Assembly: GCF_008831285.2 (NCBI RefSeq)
Contig: NC_045147.1
Span: forward strand, 19,012,854 to 19,076,853
Length of the DNA stretch: 64,000 nucleotides
Direction of reading: 5' to 3'
Source: Nymphaea colorata
Lineage: Eukaryota > Streptophyta > Magnoliopsida > Nymphaeales > Nymphaeaceae
The notes under the pieces were generated by a model. It was not told the DNA's origin, made no database searches, and worked only from the letters and a program-made list of their open reading frames with translations. Positions 46,700-59,400 of this stretch are shown one piece after another; position 1 is the stretch's first letter, and each line of letters starts with the position of its first letter. Both the position numbers and the translations under genes were made by a program.

Positions 46700-46808
46700 C
46701 CTCTTTCGCTTTTCTATATATATATATATATATAGAAGAATATACTCGTTGCTTCATTGTACTTACTTCGTCCTGGCCGCTTTCCTGTGGCCTGATAAAT
46801 AGTTAGAT
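46700..46808 (+). promoter_or_regulatory. Likely core promoter/leader of the second polygalacturonase
   Basis: A long TATA-like (TA)n run at about 46714-46733 lies some 75-95 bases before the start codon, after a CT-rich stretch at 46680-46712. The position suits a TATA element with a short leader, but the run is also simply a microsatellite. Confidence 0.4.
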
Positions 46809-49800
46809 ATGGTTGAGGTGTGTGCAGGGAAAATGACAGCCTCTAGGTTGAGGAGATGCTGGCTGCTCTTCCTTGTTGTGCTTGTCTGCTGCTTGAGCTT
46901 CTCAGTGCATGGCCATAGATCTTCTCCTCCTTCCGTTGGTGTTCACCGCAGGAAAAGTCATGGTGGCGATATCGGTGGAAAACATGGAGCGTCCAAGAGG
47001 AGAGGACACAGACAGAGTCACGGTGGCAACACCGGCGTCTCCGGTGCCGCTGCTGGTCGTGCTGATGGCGGTCCGGGTCTTGGCGGCAGCGGGAAGGTCT
47101 TCAACGTCGTCGAGTTCGGCGCTGCTGCCAATGGAGTGACCGACGACACCAAGGTCAGCTGCCCTCTCTCTCCCTGTCATTCATGAATACGGATCGTAGC
47201 TTGGTAACGTGAAACGCCACCAGAACAACTCATTTTCAGGTTAAGTTGCATGAAAGAGCAGGTGGCCGGATTTCCGGCCAAATCTTCTTTCTCCATATTA
47301 ATTCTTAGTCCTGTAAAATGGCAACATTGCAGGCATTCCAGTCAGCATGGGCAGCTGCCTGCAAAGTCGCAGGATCGACTGTCCTAATCCCGGCCAAGCA
47401 TGAGTTCCTTGTTGGTCCGATCTCCTTCTCCGGACCTAACTGCCAACCTAACATCAATTTCCAGGTAATGTGTGAGATTGTCCCGTTCTTTATCATGCAC
47501 AATATCAGCAGAATGCACGCCGATTTCTCATTTCATATATATGTGAACTTCATGATCTTATATACCATCCTTGTGTTCTATTCATTCGTGTAGTCATAAA
47601 AGCATTCTGTTGAAACGTATTTAATACAAAAATAGATATACAGAACTTCACAAGTTGATTATCTACGTGAATATTTCCACGATAGTTCTTCAACTAGTTG
47701 GTGATCAAGCACAACTGTGAAGAGTGGACACCCGTCTCATTTCTTATGGAATAAACATAACGTCATTCTTGAAAGACAGCGAAAACCCAGGTAGCTGCCT
47801 CTCGTGATACCACGCTTTTTGCCTCCTCTTTTTTTTGTTGGAAAGCCGAACGGCAGCTCGTGATCTTCCTTGCTATTCTCTCCTCATTGTCGTCAGCAGA
47901 ATTTTTGAATGCAGCAATGGCTTTCTTACTTCCTTTTCGTTAAGGCACCAAGAAAAAGAACAAAGGCGATTACCTTTAGTACTATTCTTAAAGCTGGCCC
48001 TTAGTAGTTTCTCTTTTCTGAAGGACTGCAAATTGTTCATCCACTTGGTAGCAGGTAACAGATCAATGTCATCCAACGGGTGCTTTTATTTTCTCTAAGG
48101 TGAATGAAGGTCAAGTGTGTAAAGATTTATATAAAGTTACAGATTACAGATGAGTTCAAACTTTGATATTGCATGTTGCATACACAAAATAACATTTCTT
48201 CACATAAATGCTATACATTGGCAGACTTTTATGCGTCCAACTTGATGTAAAGATGCATTGTTTTTTAAGTATACGTCGAGGTAGGGTTATTTTTGGGTGT
48301 CCCACACCTCATGGACTTGCTTTTGGACAGAGGGCACATGGGCCTCGAGCCCCACAAAGTCAGATTATTGTCTAGCATCTCTATGTTTTTGTCTTCACCT
48401 CTTTTGTCACCCCATACATTCGGAATTATAAACTGCTGATCTTAAGTTTGTGTTGTTCTAATCTTGCGCATTGAATGCGTTCTTGTTTGTTCTTTCTATG
48501 TTTTAATTTATATTATGTTTTAATTGATGAAAATATAACATAGTTGGTCGAATTGATGGATCATATGTCGTTTGTTTAATTTTCATTGAACGTATAACTC
48601 TAAATTCCGTCCAAACTCCGTGAGAAAGGAACTACACTTAGGTCTCGATGCAGCCCACTTCTTCTTCCACTAAATTCACCAACAACCAGCATTTAATTAT
48701 CGTGAAGTTAAAAACCATAGAAAATGTCCAACAAATAAAACTATTAGTAAAGTTTTTCTTCACTTACCGGTTCTTTAATTTTTCATAAATTCATACTTAG
48801 AACATTTTCTTTTCAGTGTTTTGTCTTCATGAATATCAATGTATGAATCCGCCGGTAAGCGGTTAGGATTGTAGACCGGGGCGGGCTCAGTCAGGACGTT
48901 GCTCACAATTGCTTTCTTCTTAGCAGGTGGATGGAATTATCTACGCGCCTGCCGACCGTAAGGCGTGGCGTGGGTTCGAATTGCTTCAGTGGATCCAATT
49001 CACCAAGCTAAGGGGGATAACCGTTACCGGACAGGGAACCATTGATGGCCGCGGATCTGCTTGGTGGGGCGAAGCCAAGATCCAAGACCCGGTAAATTCT
49101 TCGTTCATATACAAGTAAATTCTACTACATGCCAACGTATGTGATACTGGCCTCATCACTGCTACTCCTATGTAACTTTGAAAATAATGCGAATCCGATT
49201 TTGTTAATGAAATATCATCAAGCTTTATGACCCGACCCGTTTTCAAGCCGCCAGATCACATTCTAAACGGACCTGAATCTCATCCGTTCATTCTTAGTGA
49301 TGAATGATTACCATTGTTCACAATACGGAGCAAAGAAATACTGGATTTTACCATTATACAAGAAAAAAAAACGCATTTGAGATCTTCAGTATGTGTAGTA
49401 AACAGATGCTTCTTAATTTTCTACATGACACTGAATTTGTATTTGTTGTTTTGCAGGTTGATGATTATATTTCGACAGTAGAAATCGCAGAGACAAGGCC
49501 AACGGTGAGATCGTAATCTAAACCACAATTTGAATGTTAATAAGCATTCATCTTTCGTCTTTGTTTGCATGATGAGTTCTTATTAATCACACTTAACATT
49601 GGGAACCAGGCGCTTAGATTTTATGGGAGCTTTGATGTGAGCGTGACAGGGATCACCATTCAAAACAGCCCACAGTGCCACCTCAAGTTCGACAGCTGCA
49701 CCGGCGTGACCGTCACCAATGTCTCCATCTCCTCGCCGGCGACCAGCGCCAACACCGACGGCATTCACCTCCAAAACTCAAAAAGTGTTCTTCTTCATCA

Positions 49801-51117
49801 CTCCAAAGTGGCCTGTGGTATGAAACACTTCTACTTTTTCTTGTGTTTCTTTTCAAGTCATTCAGTTAATATGATTGGATAACTCACAAGCTGGTATGAC
49901 ACAAGTAAGTAATGTTTTTCAAAGACAAACAAAATGCAAGTCATTCAATGAAATTGTTTTCAAGGCAAATTATTTTATGTGCAACATCAAATATTCTGCT
50001 AAGTTAAACAACTATATGTTTAATTGCCAAAGAACATAAAAGTGGGGAAAGGAAATGGGTATTTAGATATTCATGCTTGAGTACTCGTTAAACTACTCAA
50101 ACAACCCCATGCCTGCTACAACTATACACTCCTCAAAAAAAAAGGGAGGATTTGGGTATTTTAGAAACTTTTTATAATGAAGTGTATTTTTTTAGTCTTT
50201 TACTTTTGTTTGCAATCCTTTTTTATGTTTTTAAAGACTTATTTTTTCATTGTACAAAGGGTATTTTGGTCATTACACACTCCTCAATCAATTTATGTCA
50301 CTAGTATTCCTAATGCCTTGCATAGGTGATCAGGGACAGAGCTAAGGTAGGGTCCGTTTGGGCCATGGTCACACCTTTAATATATATATATTTTTAAAAA
50401 TTACATGTAAATTTTAAAAAATTTCACTTGTTCTATATAAAAAATTTTGAAAAATTATATTTAGGTCCTAGTCAAAATTTAGAAACTTTAATTTAAACCG
50501 TCTCGTGAAAAATTTCTGACTCCACCTCTGTAGGTGACGACTGCGTATCGATCCAAACTGGCTCCTCCAACATCAACATCCGCAACCTAGATTGTGGCCC
50601 GGGCCATGGCATAAGCATCGGTGGGCTCGGCAGGGACAACACCAGGGCCTGTGTTTCTAACGTCACGGTCCGCGACATCAACTTGTATGGGACGATGACA
50701 GGAGTTAGGATCAAGACCTGGCAAGGTGGGGCTGGCTGGGTTCAAGGAGTGACATTCTCTAACATTGTGGTCTCTGAGGTCCAGTTTCCCATTGTAATAG
50801 ACCAGTACTACTGTGATAAGGCCACCTGCAAGAACCAGACCTCCGCCGTCGCCCTCGCCGGCATCACCTACCAGTGGATCAGGGGATCCTACACCGTGAA
50901 ACCGGTGCACCTGGCTTGCAGCGACAGCGTGCCGTGCAACGGCGTCATCTTGAACAACATACAGCTTCATCCTGCGCAGGCGGCGCGGCGCATAGCCCAG
51001 CCCTTCTGCTGGAGGTCATTTGGGATCTTGCAAGGCCCTTTGGAGCCTCCAATTCCATGTCTGCAAGTAGGGAATCCATTCAAGGGCCACATCCAATCTA
51101 GCATGGATATGTGTTGA
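46809..51117 (+). CDS. Polygalacturonase (glycoside hydrolase 28), secreted
   Basis: Six exons: 46809-47153, 47333-47464, 48927-49091, 49457-49504, 49610-49817, 50534-51117; all GT-AG, phases join, 493 aa. A later in-frame Met at 46833 is an alternative start. A hydrophobic signal segment (WLLFLVVLVCCLSF) is followed by a Gly/His/Arg/Ser-rich region of about 60 residues, then FNVVEFGAAANGVTDDTK. GH28 motifs are complete: NTDGIH (278-283), GDDC (300-303), GPGHGISIGGLG (His ~324) and RIK (358-360). It hydrolyses homogalacturonan in the wall. From exon 5 to stop it is exactly 792 nt, the same as the paralogue at 37003, although the introns differ. Its fifth intron ends inside a dispersed repeat. 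All catalytic residues are present, so it looks functional. Confidence 0.95.
50330..50530. repeat. Dispersed repeat at the end of polygalacturonase intron 5
   Basis: This A/T-rich segment starts near cagagctaaggtagggtccg and ends tttctgactccacctctg, like the tail tttctgactccgccc of the copy at 31300. The end of the repeat touches the splice acceptor at 50531-50533, so it supplies the pyrimidine-rich stretch before exon 6. Confidence 0.5.
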
Positions 51118-51862
51118 GCACTACCCTTCATATATTAATGCTTGGTTGGTTTACTAGAAAGGGAAGAGTTAATATGGATATGTTAAGTACCATTTATACA
51201 CATCTTGTACATATGATATGGCCTTCAGTATTCTTTAGATGGCCAGAGAGTGAGTCTCACTGGTATTGGATATGGTTTGAGGGAGTTGTAACCTGCTATA
51301 TAGAAAGGCATAAATAAAGTCCAATTTTTCTACCCTTTTCTTTACACTGCATCAAGTTGGAAACTTGTTCTTGGGATGCTTAGTTAGTCTTTCATGTTTA
51401 AAACGTTATTCACCAGTCTGCTCTGATCAATTGGAGCTTGATCAGATTGATTTTCTGAAATTTTTATTGATAGTGAGTTTCACTTTGGTTTCTTCTTTTG
51501 AGTTCATGAGTAGCTTTTCATTTTGATGAAGAGATTAGACAAGGCCAGCACCGCTTCGTTGGTTCTTTTACCAAAATCTGATCAACCGAACTTGTCTGAT
51601 ATTAAAAGAAAACCGAAAAGCGTGGCCCGTCGAAGAGAAATTTGAAGGGAGAGAGTAAGATAATATATGAATTAGTATTGAATAATATATTATTAGATTA
51701 GTTAATATTAATTGATATATTAACTAGTGATTAGCAAAATATCTTTGGGGCCTGTTTGATCGAATTCACGGTTTGAAGGCAAAAAATAAATTTAGGCCGA
51801 AATTCTTGAATCCACAGCGGTTGGTGAACATGCTATCGAGTTATTTTCGCCTCTCACTATCG
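51118..51862. other. Polygalacturonase 3' flank and intergenic
   Basis: Holds the presumed 3' UTR of the upstream gene (an aataaag near 51311-51317 is a possible polyadenylation signal) and AT-rich sequence. Nothing coding recognised. Confidence 0.5.
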
Positions 51863-51870
51863 TATATAAC
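51863..51870 (+). promoter_or_regulatory. TATA-box candidate of the ZMAT5-like gene
   Basis: tatataac lies 83 bases before the start codon of the zinc-finger gene, in the expected range for a TATA element with a short leader. Confidence 0.45.
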
Positions 51871-51952
51871 AACATTGCGTTTCTATGAAAGCTTTTCATT
51901 TCTATCAACCTTCCTTCTTCCCGGGAGAACTTGAGGGTGAGCGGGAGAGGCG

Positions 51953-54069
51953 ATGCCGCTCGGCAAGTACTACTGCGACTACTGCGACAAGCAGTTTCAG
52001 GACACGCCCTCGGCGAGGAAAAGGCATCTGCAGGGCCTCCAGCACCAGCGGGTTAGGGCCCTGTGGTACGACTCCCTTTCCCGGCCCTCTCCCTTCAACG
52101 ATCTGCCTCAGTCCGAGAAGCCAATCTGCAATTCATTCGCTAGGACGGTATTATTTGATTCCTTTTATCTTGTCATTCGCATTTCATTTTGTTGGTCGTC
52201 CTTTAATTGTCCTATTTCATTGCTATCCGGATCATTTGGGGCATGAAATTTGATTTCTCTAAGTGAGCCCGTATATGGGTGTTTCTTTTCTCTTGCTTTT
52301 GTCTCAGCATAGATGGTAGTCTCGAGTCTTGACTTTAGAAGAACCACGATTACTCTGTTCTGGTTTTTGCTTCACGAATGTCATGTTTTTGACATTTAGA
52401 CGAGGACATTCGTATACGAAATGATGATAGTGGACTTCGACTAGAGGAAAAGGAAATGATGGCGACTGTCCTTTGGAAGTTTACTTGAATGCCTTTCATC
52501 TAACGAACGTTTTCAATTTCAACGAGTCTTTTAGTTTTTACGCTTTTCCTTCTTGTTATTAGACACCATCGGCTTGGTATTCGTAGGATGTTGGTTTCTA
52601 TTTGCCTTCATACGTGGTAGTGAGATTTTTAAAAATCTGAACTTCATCTCCTTGTTCCTTTGGTTCTTTAAAGTTCTGAATTTCATTTACTTCGGTTGGT
52701 TAAGATTTTTAAGGTTCTGAAGTTCATCTCCTTGTTCCTTACGGTTCTGTTGTTACTTTTACTCTTCCGTTTGGGGATTGAAGGGGTTCTGTCGGTACGG
52801 CGATGGGTGCAAATATTTTCATCCTAAGCAGAATCTTCAACCAAGTGGCCAAGCTATGCCAGGCAAGTCCTTTCTGAATGCTTCAACTTTTATAGCTGCA
52901 ACTCTTGTTTATCGATATGCATTGTTGAAACCTGTGTATGAGTTCCTTCACACGAGTATCTACAAATATGAAAATTAGTATGTACGTGCTTGGATGATTT
53001 ACAACTTCTTCCCTGCTCCCCTCCCCTCCCCAACAACTTCTTTTGTGTGTGCATGATTCATGCCTTATAGCGTATGTATTGAAATTTTTTGGTTTCAAAC
53101 ATAAGATCTTGTTCTCTAACCTCCACCAGTCTTGTTTTGTTTACTTGACCTGGTTGACATCCATTTAGTATGCGAGAATTATCTTGAAAATTTGAAACTG
53201 TTACATTTGCTGTAGACAACATAAATATTGTGAAGTTAGAGCAGTCTGCTTTAAAACACTTCATGTTGTTTTGGGACCTTAACATTTTTTTTAATAATCT
53301 TTAGATTCAATCATGATATTTTCTGAAGATTTCTGGATGTGTATTTATGATACTAGTTTATCTATGATCTCTCCTCACTCCCTAAGTACCTCATTGGTTC
53401 AATTGGTATATTGATCACTGTTATCGGAACGATATCCTGCATATAGTTAATTCTGGAAGAAAAGGAGTGTCTTGAATAGCTTAAGTGAAAAATGGGATAT
53501 GTGGGGACTGGGGGTAGATATGGTGGATAAAAAGTGAGTCACACGTGACATGTCAAATACAACACAGAGCAGGTCGCGTAGCTGGTTGAGCTAGGGGCCT
53601 GTATTAAGGCAGGTCTCTAGTTCGATTCCCGTGGGCGCTATGTTCCTGTGTCTTAAGGCGGTAGGGCGCGGCATCTAAGCTGAAGGGTGCACCGTTGCTA
53701 TCGCTGACACCGACGCAGCTCAGGACCCCGGAGGCAGGGAGAATGGGGGGGCCTTCGGGCCTTTTTCGGGCGGTGGGATTAATACCCCTTGCTCACCCGG
53801 AAATACAACACAGAGCAACAAGCTTCGGTGTACCTTGTTGTAATGCTTTCTTTTAAGTTCCTATAAAAATAACTCATCATGTCTAACACAACATTATTAT
53901 TTCTGCCCTCTTTCTTCTCTTTAGGTTTGTTTCCTTATATCTACTTTTTGGGTGTGCAGGGAGTCTGATCAAAGATGGCATGGGCATGTCTCTAGCAAAT
54001 TTACCCCCTTCATTGATGCCTCCTCCCGATGGAGGGTATCCACCCCTGCCTTTCATAGACTGGGGGTGA
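51953..54069 (+). CDS. U11/U12-20K-like (ZMAT5-like) zinc-finger protein, minor spliceosome
   Basis: Three exons: 51953-52147, 52784-52862, 53960-54069; 127 aa. The N-terminus MPLGKYYCDYCDKQF and RKRHLQGLQHQR is the matrin/U1-type C2H2 finger of this family (C8, C11, H25, H31). The CCCH finger is split by intron 1: ICNSFART joins GFCRYGDGCKYFHP to give C-X8-C-X5-C-X3-H. The last exon gives NLPPSLMPPPDGGYPPLPF and ends IDWG, as in plant relatives. Human ZMAT5 is the 20K protein of the U11/U12 di-snRNP; plant relatives are annotated as CCCH proteins of the same group. Intron 2 starts with GC (AG|GCAAGT), a known minor donor type; without this splice the frame would add 38 unrelated residues. 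The linker between finger and tail is shorter than I expect for the family. A SINE lies in intron 2. Confidence 0.88.
53572..53800 (+). mobile_element. tRNA-derived SINE, 229 bp, with 17-bp target-site duplication
   Basis: The 5' part has a pol III A box (tagctggttgag, 53579-53590) and B box (agttcgattcc, 53619-53629). The body is GC-rich and can fold near ggccttcgggcc. The element is flanked by perfect 17-base direct repeats, aaatacaacacagagca at 53555-53571 and 53801-53817, as left by target-primed insertion. The 3' end is cacccgg and not poly(A). It lies in intron 2 of the ZMAT5-like gene in the same direction. The perfect target duplication points to a recent insertion. The family name is unknown to me. 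Confidence 0.9.
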
Positions 54070-56290
54070 ATCTCACCAATTTGTGTTTTTTCATCCACAA
54101 TTCCAACCTAAACCTTATTGCAGAGATGGTTGAATTGTGATTTTACTGGCAACCTAATTCTGTGTCTTTGGACAAGTTCTGTTCAGCCACGATTTCCTGT
54201 GCAGCTTCACCCATCTTATCTGCTTTCAGATTAGTCATTCACTATTGCATCTTGGATCTCTCTCCTTTTCTTTTTTTTCGTGTAGATGATAGTTTGCCAG
54301 TTGCTTTTTTAATGTTTTAAGTTTTTAATATTGTGATAATCTTTCTGGTGTTGGAAACATGGCAAAAGAAAAACCTTTAGCTTGTGTAGTAAACTGAAAA
54401 AAGAAATGCCCTTTTCATTTTCTTTTCTTGCAGTCTTAATATCAGAGCCTCCTTTTTTGTTCATCTTTCTAGGATCAGAACAGCAATCATGATAGTTGTA
54501 GTTTTCTTATTACAGGCCATCTTTTTGAGTAATTTCATGGTTTTCTTCTCTTGTCTCCGTAGAGTGTTCTAGTTATAATTGAGTCAGGTACCTTCTTGGT
54601 GTTCCAACTTTTTGACATAACCATATTGTAACTTACTTTAAAGAAAGCAAGTTCTTCTTGATTCATTTAAGGTCAGGTGGGAGATCTAGTTAATCAAGGT
54701 GAAGTCTTTGCAGCTGAGTTGCAGCTGAGCTGATTTTGTTGTAGGCAGTTCTTTGTATGACTGTCTTCGATATCAATTCTGTGGAAATGGCTCAAGATAG
54801 CATGCGTTTCTGCCAGACTGTTTATTGTCTGGTTGATGGCACGTATTTTTGTTATAGATGTTTAAGAACTTAGGTGTGCCTGTTTCTCCATTTTTAGTTA
54901 TAAACCAAACAGTTGGAGTATTTTTATTTTACAATATCTGTCCTTCCCATCTCAAGTGAATGCCTTCTTCCGTACTTAACAGTGCCTTGCTTTCCAAAGG
55001 GACATGGTGACTGGTCAATTCTTGGATCTCTTAGCCCCTTCCTCTTCCCTACATCTCTCTCTTTGGCGTTGGATGTTTTCTTATAATCCAAACCAGGGAG
55101 CTTAGAAATATATACTAGGGAAACCAGATTAACCACCTGACTTGCTATTCGAAATTTTGACAATCTTCGTCATCTGGATACAAACAAAGCACATGGGCAC
55201 ACCATTTCTCTGTAATTCTATGTTAAAACTGGGATGCACATGACATCCAGGTATTTGGAGTTTCCCTGTGACAGAGACATGCATCAAGATACCAGTATTT
55301 GGATCTGAAGAACATTAGGTTTTTGTTACAGCAAAAAGAAAATGGTTCACCGACTTACTGTTGGCAGTTTGCAATGGTCAATTGTCAGTATTTGTTTACT
55401 GGGGAGTTTGGATAATAGGAAGTTAGGTTTTTCCTTTCGAGAATGTAATTTTTATTAGGGACTTGTCCTTTTTAGTCTCAAAGTTGTAACATGAACAGGA
55501 GCAGGCATCTGCTGACTGAGTTGTGTATTCGTATGATATTTAAGGCATGCAGATCGGGGTTAGGGAAAGACCCATTAAATGATCTGCTCCTTGGAGAATT
55601 TCTTGCCAGTAACAGAAAAAGAAATGGAAATTGTACTGCTTTATCCAATTTTTGTATGACTCCAAATGGATAAGCATCTTCCCCACTTACTCTGGGTGAA
55701 CTTTGTACTCACACCCCGGAAAAAGTTCAAGAAACAAGTGATTGGAATAATTTGGTGCTTGGAATATAGGAACCCCAGAAAAATTTATCAACTGACAGCT
55801 CTGTGGCAGGCTACAGAAAAGATTATTCATGAATGAAACTCATTGTCTGCCAGTTTAAACACATAATCTGAGGCAATACGAAGTTTCCAACGTCATACTT
55901 AGGAGCCTGCTTTTCCATGTTCAGTAATTCGAATCCAACTATCAACTGTCATTACCATACCGAAAATGCATTCATAACGATGAACCATATAATCTGGCTA
56001 AAGATTAGAACAGTCAAAGTTAAATTCCTAGTTTCCAACCTTCTGCAATAAGAAGCACGTGAGGAAACCCCATAACCTTCATTATGATTCCCAAGAAGCT
56101 TCAATCTTCGCAACAAGAATCTGATCCTGTTGGCTAGGGAGTTTGACTTGATTCCCTCAATTCGAAGACAACGAAGAGTTGAACACCTGGTATTCATCTT
56201 TGTTAACATTATCTGGCTCGTCTGTTTAACCCAGTTTGCTGGTCATTCGTTTATTTATAACCAATTATTACTGACTAACCAATAAACATT

Positions 56291-56465
56291 AAGCTTGTTG
56301 TGATGAGACGATCTTATTATGAAACCATAATCAAGATTTATCAATGTGCTCTGACTGTAAACCCAAAATTTCATCCAATAAACGTTAAGCTTGTTGTGAT
56401 GAGACGATCCTACCATAATCAAGATTTATCAATGTGCACTAAGCCCAAAAATTCATCTTCATCCA
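56291..56465. repeat. 98-bp tandem duplication
   Basis: aagcttgttgtgatgagacg begins at 56291 and again at about 56389. Both copies continue with taatcaagatttatcaatgtgc and a catccaata phrase; the second copy has a small deletion after gatcctac. Confidence 0.85.
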
Positions 56466-59400
56466 ATAGAAGGAGGACGAGGCTGTTGCTTTCTGCCAAC
56501 ACAAACTGGAAGAAATCCATTTGGTGGGTGAAAACATGGTCCCCTTGTGCATGTCACATGCCGATCAACTTTCGCTTGATCAAGCATATGGCAGCATTTT
56601 ACAGGGCTTACTAATGTCATCGATATTGTTGATTCCACGACGACTTCCTGCCATGTAATTGGGCAAGCCAAGGGTAAGGAGAAAAAAGTCTCTTGTTTGT
56701 TTAATGGTCCCTCTTCTTCATGCTTTCACTCCATTCTGTAGTGGCTGCCCCATTTACACAGTGCGTTACGTAAATAAAACAGTGCTCCTTTTCTTTTCTA
56801 ACTTGCAGAAGACCACAAGAAATTAAGAATTGCATAGTCGTACTGGGTACCAACTGGATTAAGCGAGAGAAGTTGCACTAACTTGACCGACTGTCCCTTC
56901 TCCCCTAATGTTTAGCGATGGGCTTTCCGAGATTTAATATCTCAAGCTTGAGAGGTTCAGTCACACGGGGGGACCTCACGCTCTCTTTCACCCATTGATA
57001 TTGATGGTGAGAAAAAGGAGAATCTCTCTTGCTCTCAATGTTCGATATCTTGGCAAAATATTAAAACCAAATGCCAAAGAATGTAGAGAAAAGGGACCAG
57101 CAATGATGAAAGACAGATGCTCGTGGACCCTTTGGAGGCACTTCTCCTTCCACCTTTCATGGCCACCGCCCACCGGAAAAATAAGCAGCAAAAGGGATTC
57201 CCTTCCACTTCGTCTTCAACGTTGCTTGAAGAATTGAAGTTGGATTCTGCTGGTTTGAGTTAAAATCCAAGCAACCCGGAAAATAGGCACACTGCTAGCA
57301 ATAGGTCGGCCGGGCCAGTGACCCCTCCCTCAGGCTTAGGTCGGCTCATGACTTAGTGGGTCCAACATAATATGGCAAGCGACAGGTCGAGATGGGTCGG
57401 TCTAGTTTTTCCCCTTTTCCTTTTCTTATGTCCATGCGTGTTCGTCGCCCTTTTCTTATGTGCATGTCGCTCCTCCTGATATCAGAACTCGCAAATTCTC
57501 AGTCCTCATAATTCACATTGTCGCAATATATATATATATATATGTAGAAAATCTTAAACACTAATCCATATTGAATAGCAATCTTGACATGTACAATATG
57601 AATTTTTTAAAGGTGCCCACTCCAGTGTGCAGGAACAAAGTTTCCAAAACTTTTTCCCTGGTTGAAAAGGACGCACGCGTTGAGTATGGTACTTGTGTCC
57701 TTCAACTTTAACGCTTTTAAGTCGGCCACCATAATCTTTGTATGGCAAAGGAAAGGACGCACCTCGGCATGGAGCTGGATCACCAACTTTAGTGCTTTTA
57801 GATCCAACCCAGCCTTATGAGCAATCATTCGATACGGTGTTAGTTACCACAGCAAAGAAAAAGAGGGATGGAAGTTTAGAAAAAGGTAGTAGAAGCTCGG
57901 CTTATCTTCTCAACCCCACAGGACATGGGATACCTGGTTAGATTGGTGGGCCAATAAAAATCCATTCATTAGTTATATTTTCTGGAGTGCTACTCATTTG
58001 AACTGAAAATAGTGGCAAGTGTTACTTTCTATTTGAAACGAGTAAGCGTAAGTTCGCATGGTCTCGAAGTAGCCCTAAACCCTTTGAGCAAGAATAAGGA
58101 AAGAAAAGGTTTAAGATATCTCCTCTCTCTCTTCACAACACACACACAGTGACACAGTTAAAGGGCGGGGGAAAAATGATGAGCGGAACAAAATGTCTTT
58201 CTTATATAAGGTGTTGAGTAAGAAATGTATTTTGTTATCCAAGACATGCTCCTACCATACATGTTCCAAGGATATGAACATGCTATATATATATATATAT
58301 ATGTGCTATGTTTTTTCTGAACATGAATCTGATGTTCAATATAATATTTTTTGAAACAAGTACCATATGAGTATGCGTTCAACATAATGTCCTTTTTACC
58401 AAATATCTTTATAGAATATTAATCAATACAAAATCCATATAGGCCAAATTGGCCTATATCAGCTAACACTGACCCGATGAGATAATTACAAAATAATATT
58501 AAGAAGAATCATTTTTATGTTCACTTAATTTATCATGGATAATAGGCCTCGATATAGGCCGACGGGTATGGGCTACGACATAATGTTGTTTAAGTTCTTG
58601 ATACTAAAGGCATTTGTTGGTTAGTGCTGGTCCAGGTTTGGAAAGGAACTGCATTTATAAAGTTTGCCATGTTTCCCTTCTAACTTTTGCATTAATAAGG
58701 AGTTGCTTTTGTTCCCCATAAGAGCATTTGGGAGGAAGAATAATATGTTAAAAAAAAAACACACACACATCTCAAGAAGGCCACGTTCTTGTTCTGTTAA
58801 ATTATAATTTGATTATGTCAAATCAAAGATTTGATTGCTAGAAAATATATTTGAGATGTTAAAACACAGACTTTTTTAACCTTGGTTGAGGAGAATTCTT
58901 CAATTTTCCACAAGATTCATTTTGCGTTTCTACTTCAACCTGCTTGAAAATCTGACACCTTTCAAAACACTAATGTTCTTCCACTCGCGCTTCTACTTCT
59001 GTAGTTTTTAAACATCAATATATGTAACCATGGTGGCGAACTGGCCAAGTCTGGTATTCAAAGTACAATTATCAAATTTTTTCATGGTATAACTCCAAAA
59101 TTTTTCCGGCTCCAAAATTTTTCCGGCAGAACTCCGAAATACTTGATCAGCTATTTCGAACAAAACCGAGATATTGAATCATCATATGGGGCCTACGCCG
59201 CATGCACGCTTTTCCTTTTGTAAGTTTTAAGCCATTCTTTTACATATTCTTAAAAAAATAAAAGGTGGTCGAAATGTTTTCAAGATGGAACTCTAGTCAG
59301 GCGAAATGACAGATACAGAAAGATTCCGGCGACTCCAGATACAGAATGATTGTGTTTTGAAATCGCCACCGTCCATTAATGCCATCGATGAACGCCGGCG

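Larger units (their letters stand above)
38872..46700. other. Intergenic stretch, no gene recognised
   Basis: Nearly 8 kb of AT-rich DNA with scattered short ORFs but no recognisable family. Possible SINE and tandem duplication are listed separately. Apart from a TA run at about 45188-45217 no long microsatellite is present. Confidence 0.4.

Noticed and set aside
53572-53645. A tRNA gene suggested by A and B boxes
   Set aside because: No cloverleaf could be completed, a 229-bp unit with target duplications surrounds it, and it lies in an intron; a SINE explains it.
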